A DNA stretch of 9,423 nt from Bacteroidota bacterium (lineage in GTDB: Bacteria > Bacteroidota > Bacteroidia > NS11-12g > UBA955): NCBI GenBank assembly GCA_947460045.1, contig CANHGC010000037.1:1-9423 (forward strand), given 5' to 3'. This document shows positions 1 to 8,357 of the stretch, piece after piece (position 1 is the first letter of the stretch; every line of letters begins with the position of its first letter). The position numbers were made by a program, and so were the translations under genes. The notes beneath the pieces were generated by a model. That model was not told where the DNA came from and searched no databases. It saw nothing but the letters and a program-made list of their open reading frames with translations.

Positions 1-990
1 CGTGCCGACAAAGGATTGGAAATCAAGTTTGATGCTCCTTGGAACAAGGGTTTCATGAAGAACAGCAATATTGATTTTGTAGGTAATCGTAAAAAATATT
101 ACATCGCATCTGCACTTGTAATTGTAGCTGGTTTGGTGGCGTTTATTGCCAAAGGAGGTATCAGTACCGGTATTGATTTCAAAGGAGGTCATGCCTATGT
201 GATTCAATTTGATGCCGCTAAAAACTATCAAACAGAAGCGGTGAAAACTGCCTTGGATAACAACTTGAAAGAGTCTAGCAACGAAGTGAAAACTTTCGGT
301 AGCAAAGGTCAATTCAGAATTGTGACTACTTATATGATTGATGCTGAAGGACAAGAAGGTAGAGATTCTGTAAGAGCAGCGGTATTGTCGTCTTTGAAAG
401 GTTTTGAATTGGTTGGAGAAGATCCTGTACTTTCATCATCAAAAGTAGGTGCGGCAATTGCTACAAGTACCAGAGACAAGAGTGGTTTCTTGGTTATTTT
501 AACAGTTGTAGGTATATTCTTATACATTGTATTCCGTTTCCGCAGCGTGGCTTACGGTATGGGTGCAACGATTGCATTGATTCACGACGTTTTGGTTGTG
601 TTGTCGATGTTTGCCATCTTGGATGGTGTTGTGCCTTTCCCAACGGATTTTGACCAACACTTGATTGCGGCCTTGTTGACCTTGTTGGGTTACTCAATCA
701 ACGATACGGTAATTGTATTTGACCGTATTCGTGAATTCTTGACCAACAACAAAGCGGAGCGCTCTGATGCGAAATTGATCAATTTGGCGATCAATGATAC
801 ATTGTCACGTACAATCATTACTTCAGCTACTGTATTTGTGGTTGTTTTGATATTGTTCTTGTTCGGTGGCGATGCTTTGAAAGGCTTCTCATTGGCCTTG
901 TTGATAGGTGTAGTAGTTGGTACTTATTCTTCAATCTGTATAGCAACCCCAATTGTTGTTGATTTCTCAACTAAGAAAAAACAATCGTAA
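1..990 (+). CDS. secDF: Protein translocase SecDF, C-terminal SecF part (5' truncated)
   Basis: This is the SecF module of the Sec accessory complex in the inner membrane, which uses the proton gradient to help pull exported proteins through SecYEG. The frame is open from base 1, so the gene begins outside the window; 329 residues are visible. After a polar linker comes a first membrane segment (about residues 37-55), then the SecF signature GIDFKGG, a periplasmic domain, and five more hydrophobic segments. These include the conserved GYSINDTVIVFDRIREF stretch and the following TLSRTIITS motif. The linker running in frame before the first SecF membrane segment is typical of the single-chain SecDF of Bacteroidota, so a fused SecD half upstream is expected; this is inference, since it is not in the window. 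A TTG at position 16 could be read as a start but is probably an internal codon. A strong terminator follows the TAA stop. Confidence 0.93.
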   Translation, partial: RADKGLEIKFDAPWNKGFMKNSNIDFVGNRKKYYIASALVIVAGLVAFIAKGGISTGIDFKGGHAYVIQFDAAKNYQTEAVKTALDNNLKESSNEVKTFGSKGQFRIVTTYMIDAEGQEGRDSVRAAVLSSLKGFELVGEDPVLSSSKVGAAIATSTRDKSGFLVILTVVGIFLYIVFRFRSVAYGMGATIALIHDVLVVLSMFAILDGVVPFPTDFDQHLIAALLTLLGYSINDTVIVFDRIREFLTNNKAERSDAKLINLAINDTLSRTIITSATVFVVVLILFLFGGDALKGFSLALLIGVVVGTYSSICIATPIVVDFSTKKKQS

Positions 991-1011
991 TTATTTCACT
1001 TCGAACTTTCG

Positions 1012-1045
1012 AAAAGGCGGAGTGATATTCACTCCGCCTTTTTTG
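1012..1045 (+). terminator. Rho-independent terminator of secDF
   Basis: A perfect 14-bp stem, AAAAGGCGGAGTGA pairing with TCACTCCGCCTTTT, surrounds a 3-base TAT loop at 1026-1028. A T run follows directly (1039-1044). It lies 22 bases after the secDF stop codon, so it very likely ends that transcript and separates it from lysA. The A run on the left arm could also let it work in the opposite direction, but no - strand gene ends here. Confidence 0.9.
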
Positions 1046-1147
1046 TTATTGCCTTTTTGAAATCGCAAGTCACACAATAGAACGTTACCCATTATTGGAA
1101 TTATCCCTTCATAATAATCATTTCATTTACCCTCAGAATATTATCGC

Positions 1148-2374
1148 ATGTTAAATCAGTCTATCCCTCAGAATCAATTGCAATCCATCGCCGAAACTTT
1201 CGGTACCCCCGTTTATGTGTATCATGCCGAAACCATCCAATCGCAGTACAAACGATTGCTCAATGCCTTTCCCAAAGCCAAGGTGAAGCTTCATTACGCG
1301 CTGAAGGCCCTAAACAATGTGAATATTCTTCGATTGCTGAAAGCCGAAGGAGCGGGTTTAGACGCGGTATCTATCCAAGAAGTGCAATTGGGTCTTCGTG
1401 CGGGTTTTGCGCCCCATGAGATCATGTATACCCCCAATTGTGTGGACTTTGCCGAAATCAAGGAAGCTGTGGAACTCGGTGTTCATATCAATATCGATAA
1501 CATAGCCATTTTGGAGCATTTCGGGCATGCTTACGGCAACAAAGTGCCCTGCTGTATCAGATTGAACCCACATATCATGGCGGGCGGACACAGTCATATT
1601 TCTGTTGGACATATTGATTCGAAATTTGGCATTTCGATTTACCAACTCAGGCATGTATTGCGTGTGGTTGAATCGCTCAACATCCGTGTGAATGGTTTGC
1701 ATATGCATACGGGTAGCGATATTTTGGATGCCGATGTGTTTTTGCGTGGCGCGGAACTGTTGTTCGATGCCGCCCGGAGTTTTCCGGATTTGGAATTCAT
1801 GGACTTTGGCTCGGGATTCAAGGTGGGATACAAAAACGATGATATCGTCACGGATATCGAGGAGATCGGTACAAAAATTTCAGATGCATTTGGCGTGTTT
1901 TGCCAAGAATACGGCCGTGAATTGGAGCTGTGGTTTGAGCCAGGGAAGTTTGTGGTTTCGGAGTCAGGTTCACTCCTGGTTAAAGCCAATGTAATCAAAC
2001 AAACCACATCTACCGTGTTTGTGGGGGTGGATTCAGGGCAGAATCATTTGATCCGTCCGATGTTCTATGATGCCTATCACCATATAGAGAATATTTCTAA
2101 CCCAGAAGGGGCTTCACGCCTATACAGTGTTGTGGGTTATATCTGTGAAACCGATACGTTGGGATATGATCGCAAATTGCAAGAGGTTAGGGAAGGGGAT
2201 GTTTTGCGCATTCACAATGCCGGAGCCTATGGGTTTAGTATGAGCAATAACTACAATGCGCGATTGCGCCCAGCCGAGGTGTTGGTGAAGGATGGTGCTG
2301 CGCATCTCATCCGAAGACGCGAAGTTTTGGATGATTTAATTCGCAACGAAATTGAATTGGATGGCTTGATTTGA
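1148..2374 (+). CDS. lysA: Diaminopimelate decarboxylase
   Basis: This is a cytoplasmic, PLP-dependent fold-type III decarboxylase that converts meso-diaminopimelate to L-lysine, the last step of lysine synthesis. It has 408 residues, within the usual 400-420. Visible landmarks are the PLP lysine in HYALKA (K53), the barrel motif GLHMHTGSDI (183-192), the glycine loop DFGSGFKVGY (219-228) that holds the PLP phosphate, EPGKFVV (264-270), the active-site CETDTLGYDR (333-342) that contributes a cysteine from the second subunit, and the AGAYGFSMSNNYN stretch (358-370) followed by RLRPAEVLV. The DFGSGF and CETDT forms are, from memory, the usual Bacteroidota versions. The ATG at 1148 places the N-terminal helix normally; no Shine-Dalgarno sequence precedes it, as is usual in this phylum. 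It is probably transcribed alone between two terminators. The ornithine decarboxylase family is the nearest alternative, but the motifs favour LysA. Confidence 0.95.
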   Translation: MLNQSIPQNQLQSIAETFGTPVYVYHAETIQSQYKRLLNAFPKAKVKLHYALKALNNVNILRLLKAEGAGLDAVSIQEVQLGLRAGFAPHEIMYTPNCVDFAEIKEAVELGVHINIDNIAILEHFGHAYGNKVPCCIRLNPHIMAGGHSHISVGHIDSKFGISIYQLRHVLRVVESLNIRVNGLHMHTGSDILDADVFLRGAELLFDAARSFPDLEFMDFGSGFKVGYKNDDIVTDIEEIGTKISDAFGVFCQEYGRELELWFEPGKFVVSESGSLLVKANVIKQTTSTVFVGVDSGQNHLIRPMFYDAYHHIENISNPEGASRLYSVVGYICETDTLGYDRKLQEVREGDVLRIHNAGAYGFSMSNNYNARLRPAEVLVKDGAAHLIRRREVLDDLIRNEIELDGLI

Positions 2375-2391
2375 TTTCAATACCAGCTTTA

Positions 2392-2431
2392 AAAGAGAAA
2401 GGGCGCCAAATATTTGGCGCCCTTTCTCTTT
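2392..2431. terminator. Bidirectional terminator: perfect 40-bp palindrome between convergent genes
   Basis: Positions 2392-2431 form an uninterrupted inverted repeat with 20-base arms centred between 2411 and 2412. The GC-rich part is GGGCGCC / GGCGCCC, flanked by purine-rich and pyrimidine-rich ends. On the + strand the stem ends in a T-rich run after lysA (stop at 2374). On the - strand it also ends in a T-rich run, 46 bases after the stop of the secreted-protein gene (2478). Placement between convergent genes and symmetry suggest it ends both transcripts. Confidence 0.88.
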
Positions 2432-2477
2432 GTATGTGCACAGTGTTTGTGCGAAAATGCTACAATCCTTAGATCAA

Positions 2478-3335
2478 TTACTCGCAATTCTGATTCAAGA
2501 AATACTCGTACGTTCCGTCAACTGTATCGTTTGAGTTGCGAATCTTACCGCGCACAATCTGAAACTGTACACTCAAGATTTTCTGTCCGCCCGGATTTAC
2601 CGCAGCGAAAAACTTGTTAGGTATCATACTCAATGAAAACTTACCGTTGCCGTTGTTCTTCATCGCCAACTGAGGCGCAGTGGCTACCTTGGTAATCGAA
2701 ACGATTTGAACAAAATCTGCTGCACCAGCACCAATTCTTGCTTTGGCATACACGTAGAAGTCTTCTTTGTCTTTCAGCGTGTCTTTGGTTTCCAGATTGC
2801 GATCGTATTGGATCGTTAACACATCGTTAGCGCCAATGGATAATGTATCTTTCACCGCCAAACGGGGGAATGGAGAGATTTTTTGTGGACCAGTGACCGG
2901 AGGTGCTAATTCAATTTTCAAATCTTCCGTTTTGTCTTCACCCGCGGCACCGCCTGTACCGTCCTTCTTTTTCAACAACAAATTGATGTCGTTGTTGTAC
3001 AATTCCGCAGCGGTTACTTCGTAAAACTGTGTAGGAATCATTCTGTAGAAGTATAGGTCATTGCCTGCAGACCTCATTTGCAATGCGTCTGTGCTGGCTT
3101 GCCATGTGCCGTTGTGCAATGGGTGCCCTTTTGGGTGTTCCTTTGGTGCCCATGTCCACATGTACAATGGGTCGGTGGTACCAGCCAACTGTTGACGGTC
3201 ACATTTTTTGATATCAACCCAAATGGTAATGGAATCGTTGGGATTGATTGGATCTGGTGTTGCCCATGCTTTTTGTGCAGACAGTTTTGATGAGAACAAG
3301 CAGATTGCGAAAAGTGTAAAAATGAACTTTTTCAT
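2478..3335 (-). CDS. Secreted two-module protein of the Sus operon (DUF4961-like)
   Basis: The function is unknown. The 285-residue product starts with a standard signal peptide cut near SKLSA|QKA (residue 20). There is no lipobox, and I see no obvious type IX secretion C-terminal domain. The mature part holds two related, beta-rich modules at about 34-127 and 171-280. Matching pieces are DSITIWVD (34-41) with DVLTIQYD (171-178), and LQM..GN....MIP..F (85-104) with LAM..GN....MIP..F (223-242). This suggests tandem immunoglobulin-like sandwiches. The first module has an aromatic and His-rich stretch (LYMWTWAPKEHPKGHP, 57-72) that could be a ligand surface. Only C45 and C284 are cysteines and might form a disulfide. 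By memory of family layout it resembles DUF4961 proteins that sit beside DUF5004 and SusCD genes; this needs a profile search. It starts 7 bp after the lipoprotein gene and is last in the operon. A role in binding or presenting the SusCD substrate is inference. Confidence 0.82.
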   Translation of the reverse strand: MKKFIFTLFAICLFSSKLSAQKAWATPDPINPNDSITIWVDIKKCDRQQLAGTTDPLYMWTWAPKEHPKGHPLHNGTWQASTDALQMRSAGNDLYFYRMIPTQFYEVTAAELYNNDINLLLKKKDGTGGAAGEDKTEDLKIELAPPVTGPQKISPFPRLAVKDTLSIGANDVLTIQYDRNLETKDTLKDKEDFYVYAKARIGAGAADFVQIVSITKVATAPQLAMKNNGNGKFSLSMIPNKFFAAVNPGGQKILSVQFQIVRGKIRNSNDTVDGTYEYFLNQNCE

Positions 3336-3342
3336 GTTCTTG

Positions 3343-3840
3343 TTATTTGCGGGTGTAGGTTAGGTGATAACTCACGGTGCGCTTGCCACCGCAAATTTTG
3401 TTGTATTTCAACGACAAGAAATTGTCTTGTGGCCTAACAGGGCGGATCAATTTCATGCTATTTTCAGTTGCACTGCTGGCGTCAAAAGTAACGTAGCTTG
3501 GGTATTCGTTGCTGTCGAAATTCCATTTGCCGGTTGTGTTTTTGAACAAGTTGCTTCCTGCACCTGGCGTGATGGTATAGGCACCATCTTTGCCAAAGGC
3601 AATTTCCATTGGCGCTCCGTCGATGTAAGCGTCCGTCACGTTCAACAAGGTATCGCTTTCTACAAATGCCAATTGAACATTCACATCAATTTGGTCTACT
3701 TTGCTCAAAATCCAAGCGGAACTGCTAATGCCGTCTACTTGATTCGCTTTTGGACCTAGTTCTTTCTTTTCAGGTCTACAAGCGGTAATGCTTGAGACGA
3801 TGATTGTGGCTACAATGGCCAGTTTAAATATCTGTTTCAT
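3343..3840 (-). CDS. Small outer-membrane lipoprotein (DUF5004-like)
   Basis: This is a 165-residue lipoprotein of unknown function. The signal peptide MKQIFKLAIVATIIVSSITAC ends in the lipobox ITAC, with C21 as the lipidated cysteine, followed by a charged RPEKKE stretch. The mature part is short and beta-rich, with a pattern like a lipocalin-like fold: AWILSKVDQIDV near its start, then IAFGKDGAYTI, GKWNFDSNEYPSYVTF and a C-terminal strand YHLTYTRK. This layout resembles DUF5004 lipoproteins found beside SusCD, but that assignment is from memory. I chose the ATG at 3840 because its A is the last base of the susD stop codon (TAATG), a typical coupling arrangement. A TTG three codons upstream (3849) would lengthen it to 168 residues but is less likely. 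It probably sits in the outer membrane as an accessory subunit of the SusCD complex; that is inference. Confidence 0.83.
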   Translation of the reverse strand: MKQIFKLAIVATIIVSSITACRPEKKELGPKANQVDGISSSAWILSKVDQIDVNVQLAFVESDTLLNVTDAYIDGAPMEIAFGKDGAYTITPGAGSNLFKNTTGKWNFDSNEYPSYVTFDASSATENSMKLIRPVRPQDNFLSLKYNKICGGKRTVSYHLTYTRK

Positions 3841-5225
3841 TAGTTGCAACCTCCTGTTGGATTAATTTCAAAGATGGTGGTTTTCTCGGTGATGGGGAAC
3901 TGCAAAAGGAAACCTGGGCAATCCCAACGATGTCCTCTCACGAAAATATTTTCTGTTTCAACGGCACCCAATCTTTTGATTTCAGGGGTGCGATCACCTT
4001 GGAATAACAATTCAATTCTTCTCTGCGCGCGAGTGGCAGTGATGATTTGTTGAGCGGTAGAACCTGCAGCAACGATTTTACTATTGTCTGTGTAGGCCCT
4101 TTGAATAATGGCGTTGATATCGGCAGTCGCGATGGTTAAATCACCTCCACTTTTGGCCAATGCTTCGGCGCGAATCAAGTGCATCTGCGTCAAATGCAAT
4201 ACGGGCACGTTGAAGAATGGCGCGTTGAACATCTCGCTTTTTACAAATTCGTTTTGTGCTCCGGCATTTACCACAGTTAACAATTTCAAACGCTTGTCGA
4301 TCGCCAAGTCTACATTCAAATTGGCCCACAATTCACGAGACATTTGGCAGGTTGGATTTCCAGGAGAATAGTTGTCTGAATATCCACCACTGCGTTTGTC
4401 GTTCACACCAGTGCTTATGATTTTGAAGATGTGCTCGCTGCTAGCATCAGACGAAAATACATTCACTGTATCGCTCAAAGTGTATTTCTTGGAGTCAATT
4501 ACACTGCTAGCATAGGTCGCCGCATCGGTGTATTTGCCCATTTGGAAGTATACGTGTGCCAACAAAGCCTTTGCACTCATTTTGTCGGCATAGTCACCAT
4601 TCGATTCTGGCAAAGCGGTTTCAGCGTCTTTCAAATCGTTTAAAATCGCATCGTAGGCTTCAGCAACCGATAAACGGGGACTGGGTTTGGTGGATGCGGT
4701 TTTTACAATGGCGATACCAGGGTGCACGTTGCCAGCTGTATATCCATAAGGGTGCGCGAACATACGAACGGCACTGAAATGACACAATCCACGGATAAAT
4801 TTGATCTCGCCAGTCATGCGGTCTTTATCGGCCTGACTCAAATCAGTCACTTTATCCATGTTGTCCTGAACGAAGTTTGCACGGAAAATGGCGCGATAAA
4901 GGATGCTGTAATAACTTCCGCAAGTGCCATTAAAGAACAAAACGTTGTGGGAGTGGAGCTCACGCAAGTCGTTGTTGTTTGGGATTGCCAAGTTGTCTGA
5001 CTGCATTTCGCTCATCATTTGTGAGAATCCACCGAATGTATTGGCGACTTCGTTGTAAGATGAATTGAGCAATCTTTGCAGATCATCTGTGGTTTTGATT
5101 GCATCATCCACCAACAGTTCATTGGGTGGGGGAGTTTCAATCATATTGTCGCAGGAGACCATCGCGCCACCCATGATGGCCATCGACAGAAACATTGCAA
5201 AGGAATGAAATAAGTTCTTTTTCAT
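3840..5225 (-). CDS. susD-like: SusD/RagB-family nutrient-binding outer-membrane lipoprotein
   Basis: This is the surface lipoprotein lid that captures a substrate and closes over its partner SusC. It has 461 residues. The signal peptide ends in the lipobox AMVSC (C25). Family landmarks in order are DDLQRLLNSSYNEV (47-60), GEIKFIRGLCHFSAVRMF (139-156), a TPR-like helical stretch AKALLAHVYFQMGKYTDAATYA (starting at 218), the HLIRAEALAKSGG region (349-361), RRIELLFQGDR (402-412) and a C-terminal FPITEKTTIFEINP (443-456). The last matches the usual PIP..E...NP ending of the family. It starts 2 bp after the susC stop (TAATCATG) and overlaps the next gene by one base. The substrate is not evident from sequence: SusD proteins vary widely outside the helical core, and homologues serve glycans, glycoproteins or peptides. 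Confidence 0.95.
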   Translation of the reverse strand: MKKNLFHSFAMFLSMAIMGGAMVSCDNMIETPPPNELLVDDAIKTTDDLQRLLNSSYNEVANTFGGFSQMMSEMQSDNLAIPNNNDLRELHSHNVLFFNGTCGSYYSILYRAIFRANFVQDNMDKVTDLSQADKDRMTGEIKFIRGLCHFSAVRMFAHPYGYTAGNVHPGIAIVKTASTKPSPRLSVAEAYDAILNDLKDAETALPESNGDYADKMSAKALLAHVYFQMGKYTDAATYASSVIDSKKYTLSDTVNVFSSDASSEHIFKIISTGVNDKRSGGYSDNYSPGNPTCQMSRELWANLNVDLAIDKRLKLLTVVNAGAQNEFVKSEMFNAPFFNVPVLHLTQMHLIRAEALAKSGGDLTIATADINAIIQRAYTDNSKIVAAGSTAQQIITATRAQRRIELLFQGDRTPEIKRLGAVETENIFVRGHRWDCPGFLLQFPITEKTTIFEINPTGGCN

Positions 5226-5227
5226 GA

Positions 5228-8200
5228 TTAGAAGCTAAAGTTTAGGGCCACACTCACACTCTTTTCTTGGGGTGTGGTGAGGTAGGTGATACTGCCCGAC
5301 ATATTGCGGTCGGTTGGGTTTTCGAAATCGCGGGCGATTTCAGGGTCGATACCTGTGTAGCGCGTCCATGTTAACAAGTTGGTACCCACCAACATGATAC
5401 GTGCTGCATCGAACTTGGATTTTTTTAACCAAGCAGCAGGCAATTTGTAGCTGATGTTGATGCTACGTAAACGGATGTAAGATCCATCTTGCAACCACAA
5501 ATCAGTATTGATCCATGGGGTAGTAGATCCATGATTGAAAGTACTCAAGGTCATTTTTGGATACAAAGCATCGTCGCCAGGATTCTGCCAACGATCCAAT
5601 ACCCTGCGGTCCATGTTCCAATCGGTCATCAAACTCAACTGGCGTTTTACAGAGCTTTCGAAAATACTTCCGCCCCAGTTGAAGTATATGTTTGCGTTCA
5701 ATTCCCAGTTTTTGTATGAGATGGTGTTTGCCAAGTTTCCGAAGGCCTTTGGCAAAACGTTACCCACAGCAACTCGGTTGGCAGGATCCCACTTTTTGGT
5801 TTGGTTTCCGTTCAAATCAAAATACACAGGAGCGCCAGTGGCTGGATCAACGTGTGAAAAACGGACCAAGAAGTTTGTACCAACTGGTTGGTTTAGTACC
5901 ACACGGGTATCATTGGTACCTCCGCTGATGGCGTCTGGCGTGTAAACACCAATGCTGGTGATTTCGTTTACGTTGCGGGCGATGCTAAAGTTGGTTGTCC
6001 AGTTGGTGCGCTTGGTGCGAATATTTACCGTTTTCAAAGTGAATTCAACACCTTGGTTCGTGATGCCACCCACGTTGTCGTAGAAGCTACCAAAACCCGT
6101 TGAAACCGGAATGGATACATTCATGATTACGTCGCTGGTCACTTTGTTGTAGTAGGTGATTTCTGTGCTAATGCGACCTTTGGCAAATGCCATTTCAACG
6201 CCGGCATCAAAGTTTACAGTGCTTTCCCAACGCAAATTGGGGTTTTCTAAACGAGAGGGAGCCAACTGCGGCTGTCCGTTGTATCTCGGTAAGTTGCTAC
6301 TTGGTGTAATCGTACCCCAACGCGCATAATTGTCGAAATTGGCATTGCCCGATTTTCCCATACCTGCACGAAGCTTCATGAAATTGATGAATTTGTATTT
6401 TTTCATGAATTGCTCTTCGCTAAGAATGTATCCAACCGCTGCGGCAGGGAAGAAGCCATAACGGTTGTTTCTTCCAAATCTGGAGCTTCCGTCCCAACGA
6501 CTGGTTAACTGGAAGTTCAGTTTGTTTTTGAAGCTGTAGTTGAAGCGACCGAAGTAGCTAATAAAGGCCCATTCGTAAGGGGTTCTGCTGAAAGCCTGAA
6601 GGGCAGTGTCTGGGATAGCGACTTGGTCTACAGAACCTGTGGCATCGAAATTCTCAACATATTTGCTCTTGGTGATGCTTCTTTGGGTTTCAGTTCCGGC
6701 CATCGCACTTACCGCGTGATTCTTGCTCAGTTCTTTGTTCCATTGGGCGGTCAAAAACTGGTTTCTGTTCATCGTCCAGCTAGGGAACCACTTGGCATTA
6801 CCATTTTGCTGATAGTTGCCGTTGTACAATTTGATCAACGCAGCGGGTTCGTACAAGTATTCGTTGTAATCCATGTAATCAATGCTTGTGCTGTAATTTA
6901 CAGTCAAGTTTTTGTTGATTTCATAGCTAATATTGGCGTTGTTGATTGAACGAACTTCAACAGTTCTCCAGTTTTTCAAGTCACGAATGGTGTGAAGTCC
7001 CACCGGTGTAATGTAAGATTTGCTCGCGCTATCGTACAAAGGAGTAAGTGGATAAATGGGCAACATGGTACTCATGGCAGATCCCAATCCACCGGCCCAT
7101 GACGCGTCTACACGGGTGTTTGTACCGCGGCTCAATGACTGTGATAATTGGATGTTCAATCCTTTGATGGGGCGATAATCCAAATTCACACGTTCAGAAA
7201 CACGGTTGTATTTGTTGCCAATGATGAAGCTACCGTTGTCATCCATGGAGACAATGCCTTTTACGGCGAAATTCTTCCCCATGTAATTGGCTGATAGGTT
7301 GTAATTCTGCTTAAATCCGTGACCAATGACTTGATCGATCCAGTTGGTGTGGTTCTTCGGGTCGTTGGCCTGTGCCCAGCTCATGCGGATGCCATTGAGC
7401 GACAAATCCGGTGTCCCCGTTCTACCATCGTTATACCATGCTTCTTCGTATAATTGCAACCATTCAGGCGCTGAAAGCATATCGGGCTTGCGGGTTGGAC
7501 TTGAACTTCCCCAACGGGCGCTTACATCGAATTTTAACCCTTGCTTGCGAGCACGCTTTGTGGTGATCAAAATCACTCCGTTGGCACCGCGGGAACCATA
7601 AATGCTGGTTGCCGCAGCATCTTTCAAGATCTCAATGTTCTCGATATCGTCTGGGTTGATGCTCGCCAACGGGTTGTTGTTGAATCCGCCACCCCAGTTT
7701 GAACCATTTGCACGGTTCATGAAATAATCTTGTGAAACGGGTATTCCATCGATGACATACAATGGATCGCCCGCAGCAGAAATAGAAGAAGCTCCGCGAA
7801 CGCGAATCAACGATGCCGAACCCGCCATACCACTGCCAACAATGACTTGCACACCGGCCGCTTTACCTTGTAAGGCTGCCTCAAACGATGGCGCTGGCAT
7901 GTCTGTAATCTCTTTGCCAGATACAGTAGATATTGAACCTACTACGTTCCGTCTGTTCTGTCTTCCATAACCAACAATCACCACATCGCCCATGCTCGAA
8001 ATCGCTGTTTTTAACGCGGCGTTCAATGGGGTGGTTTCGTTGGATTTGATCTCTACTTTCACCAAAATGTCCTCCATTTGGTCTTTGGTGAAAATTACGT
8101 TGTAAGTTCCTGGTGCGATTCCTGAAATGAGGTAAGAACCGTTGGCCGATGTTTTGGCAACAAGTTCTGTTTTGTACACTTCAATGGTCACCCCTTCAAT

Positions 8201-8329
8201 GGGCTTTTTGGTAGACTCATCAGTCACCAAACCTGCCAAGGATCCGGTTTGCGCAAAAGCAGAAACTGCACCCAAAATGGTGGTGAGAGCAGTTAAAATG
8301 ACTTTTCGCGTGGGTATCAATGTAAACAT
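5228..8329 (-). CDS. susC-like: SusC/RagA-family TonB-dependent outer-membrane transporter
   Basis: This is an outer-membrane beta-barrel that imports oligomeric nutrients using TonB-ExbBD energy, with the downstream SusD as lid. The 1033-residue protein has a signal peptide cut near SAFA|QTG (residue 26). A carboxypeptidase-regulatory-like domain follows (about 28-107; GLVTDESTKKPIEGVTIEVY, then NGSYLISGIAPGTYNVIF), then a TonB box region DVVIVGYG (115-122). The plug domain has LQGKAAGVQV (153-162), IRVRGASSI (175-183), DPLYVIDGIPV (188-198) and YGSRGANGVILITTK (244-258). The rest is barrel, ending in the aromatic SVALNFSF typical of outer-membrane proteins. No STN domain precedes the regulatory-like domain, so the anti-sigma signalling seen in FecA-type transducers is not expected. 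The length is typical. It is the first gene of the four-gene operon, 133 bp downstream of the SUMF1-like gene. Confidence 0.96.
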   Translation of the reverse strand: MFTLIPTRKVILTALTTILGAVSAFAQTGSLAGLVTDESTKKPIEGVTIEVYKTELVAKTSANGSYLISGIAPGTYNVIFTKDQMEDILVKVEIKSNETTPLNAALKTAISSMGDVVIVGYGRQNRRNVVGSISTVSGKEITDMPAPSFEAALQGKAAGVQVIVGSGMAGSASLIRVRGASSISAAGDPLYVIDGIPVSQDYFMNRANGSNWGGGFNNNPLASINPDDIENIEILKDAAATSIYGSRGANGVILITTKRARKQGLKFDVSARWGSSSPTRKPDMLSAPEWLQLYEEAWYNDGRTGTPDLSLNGIRMSWAQANDPKNHTNWIDQVIGHGFKQNYNLSANYMGKNFAVKGIVSMDDNGSFIIGNKYNRVSERVNLDYRPIKGLNIQLSQSLSRGTNTRVDASWAGGLGSAMSTMLPIYPLTPLYDSASKSYITPVGLHTIRDLKNWRTVEVRSINNANISYEINKNLTVNYSTSIDYMDYNEYLYEPAALIKLYNGNYQQNGNAKWFPSWTMNRNQFLTAQWNKELSKNHAVSAMAGTETQRSITKSKYVENFDATGSVDQVAIPDTALQAFSRTPYEWAFISYFGRFNYSFKNKLNFQLTSRWDGSSRFGRNNRYGFFPAAAVGYILSEEQFMKKYKFINFMKLRAGMGKSGNANFDNYARWGTITPSSNLPRYNGQPQLAPSRLENPNLRWESTVNFDAGVEMAFAKGRISTEITYYNKVTSDVIMNVSIPVSTGFGSFYDNVGGITNQGVEFTLKTVNIRTKRTNWTTNFSIARNVNEITSIGVYTPDAISGGTNDTRVVLNQPVGTNFLVRFSHVDPATGAPVYFDLNGNQTKKWDPANRVAVGNVLPKAFGNLANTISYKNWELNANIYFNWGGSIFESSVKRQLSLMTDWNMDRRVLDRWQNPGDDALYPKMTLSTFNHGSTTPWINTDLWLQDGSYIRLRSINISYKLPAAWLKKSKFDAARIMLVGTNLLTWTRYTGIDPEIARDFENPTDRNMSGSITYLTTPQEKSVSVALNFSF

Positions 8330-8357
8330 AGGCTAATTTTAGGGTAGCAATATAAAG

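Noticed and set aside
1095..1124. Possible lysA promoter (TTG at 1095-1097 with an AT-rich stretch after it)
   Set aside because: No TAnnTTTG-like -7 element stands at a suitable distance; TAATCATTTC is a poor match. A promoter must lie between 1045 and 1148, but I cannot place it.
1358..2007. Two overlapping - strand open frames (116 and 122 codons) inside lysA
   Set aside because: They lie antisense to a well-supported lysA with all its family motifs, and they have no recognisable domain, signal peptide or start context. They are shadow frames.
2414..2620. 68-codon + strand open frame after lysA
   Set aside because: It starts inside the terminator palindrome and runs antisense into the secreted-protein gene. 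There is no supporting motif.
3364..3759. 131-codon + strand open frame opposite the lipoprotein gene
   Set aside because: It is antisense to a gene with a clear lipobox and operon context, and its translation shows no recognisable motif.
5535..6949. Several + strand open frames (76-136 codons) opposite susC
   Set aside because: They are shadows of the susC barrel region. Their products show no domain and the frames break in a way unrelated to any gene.
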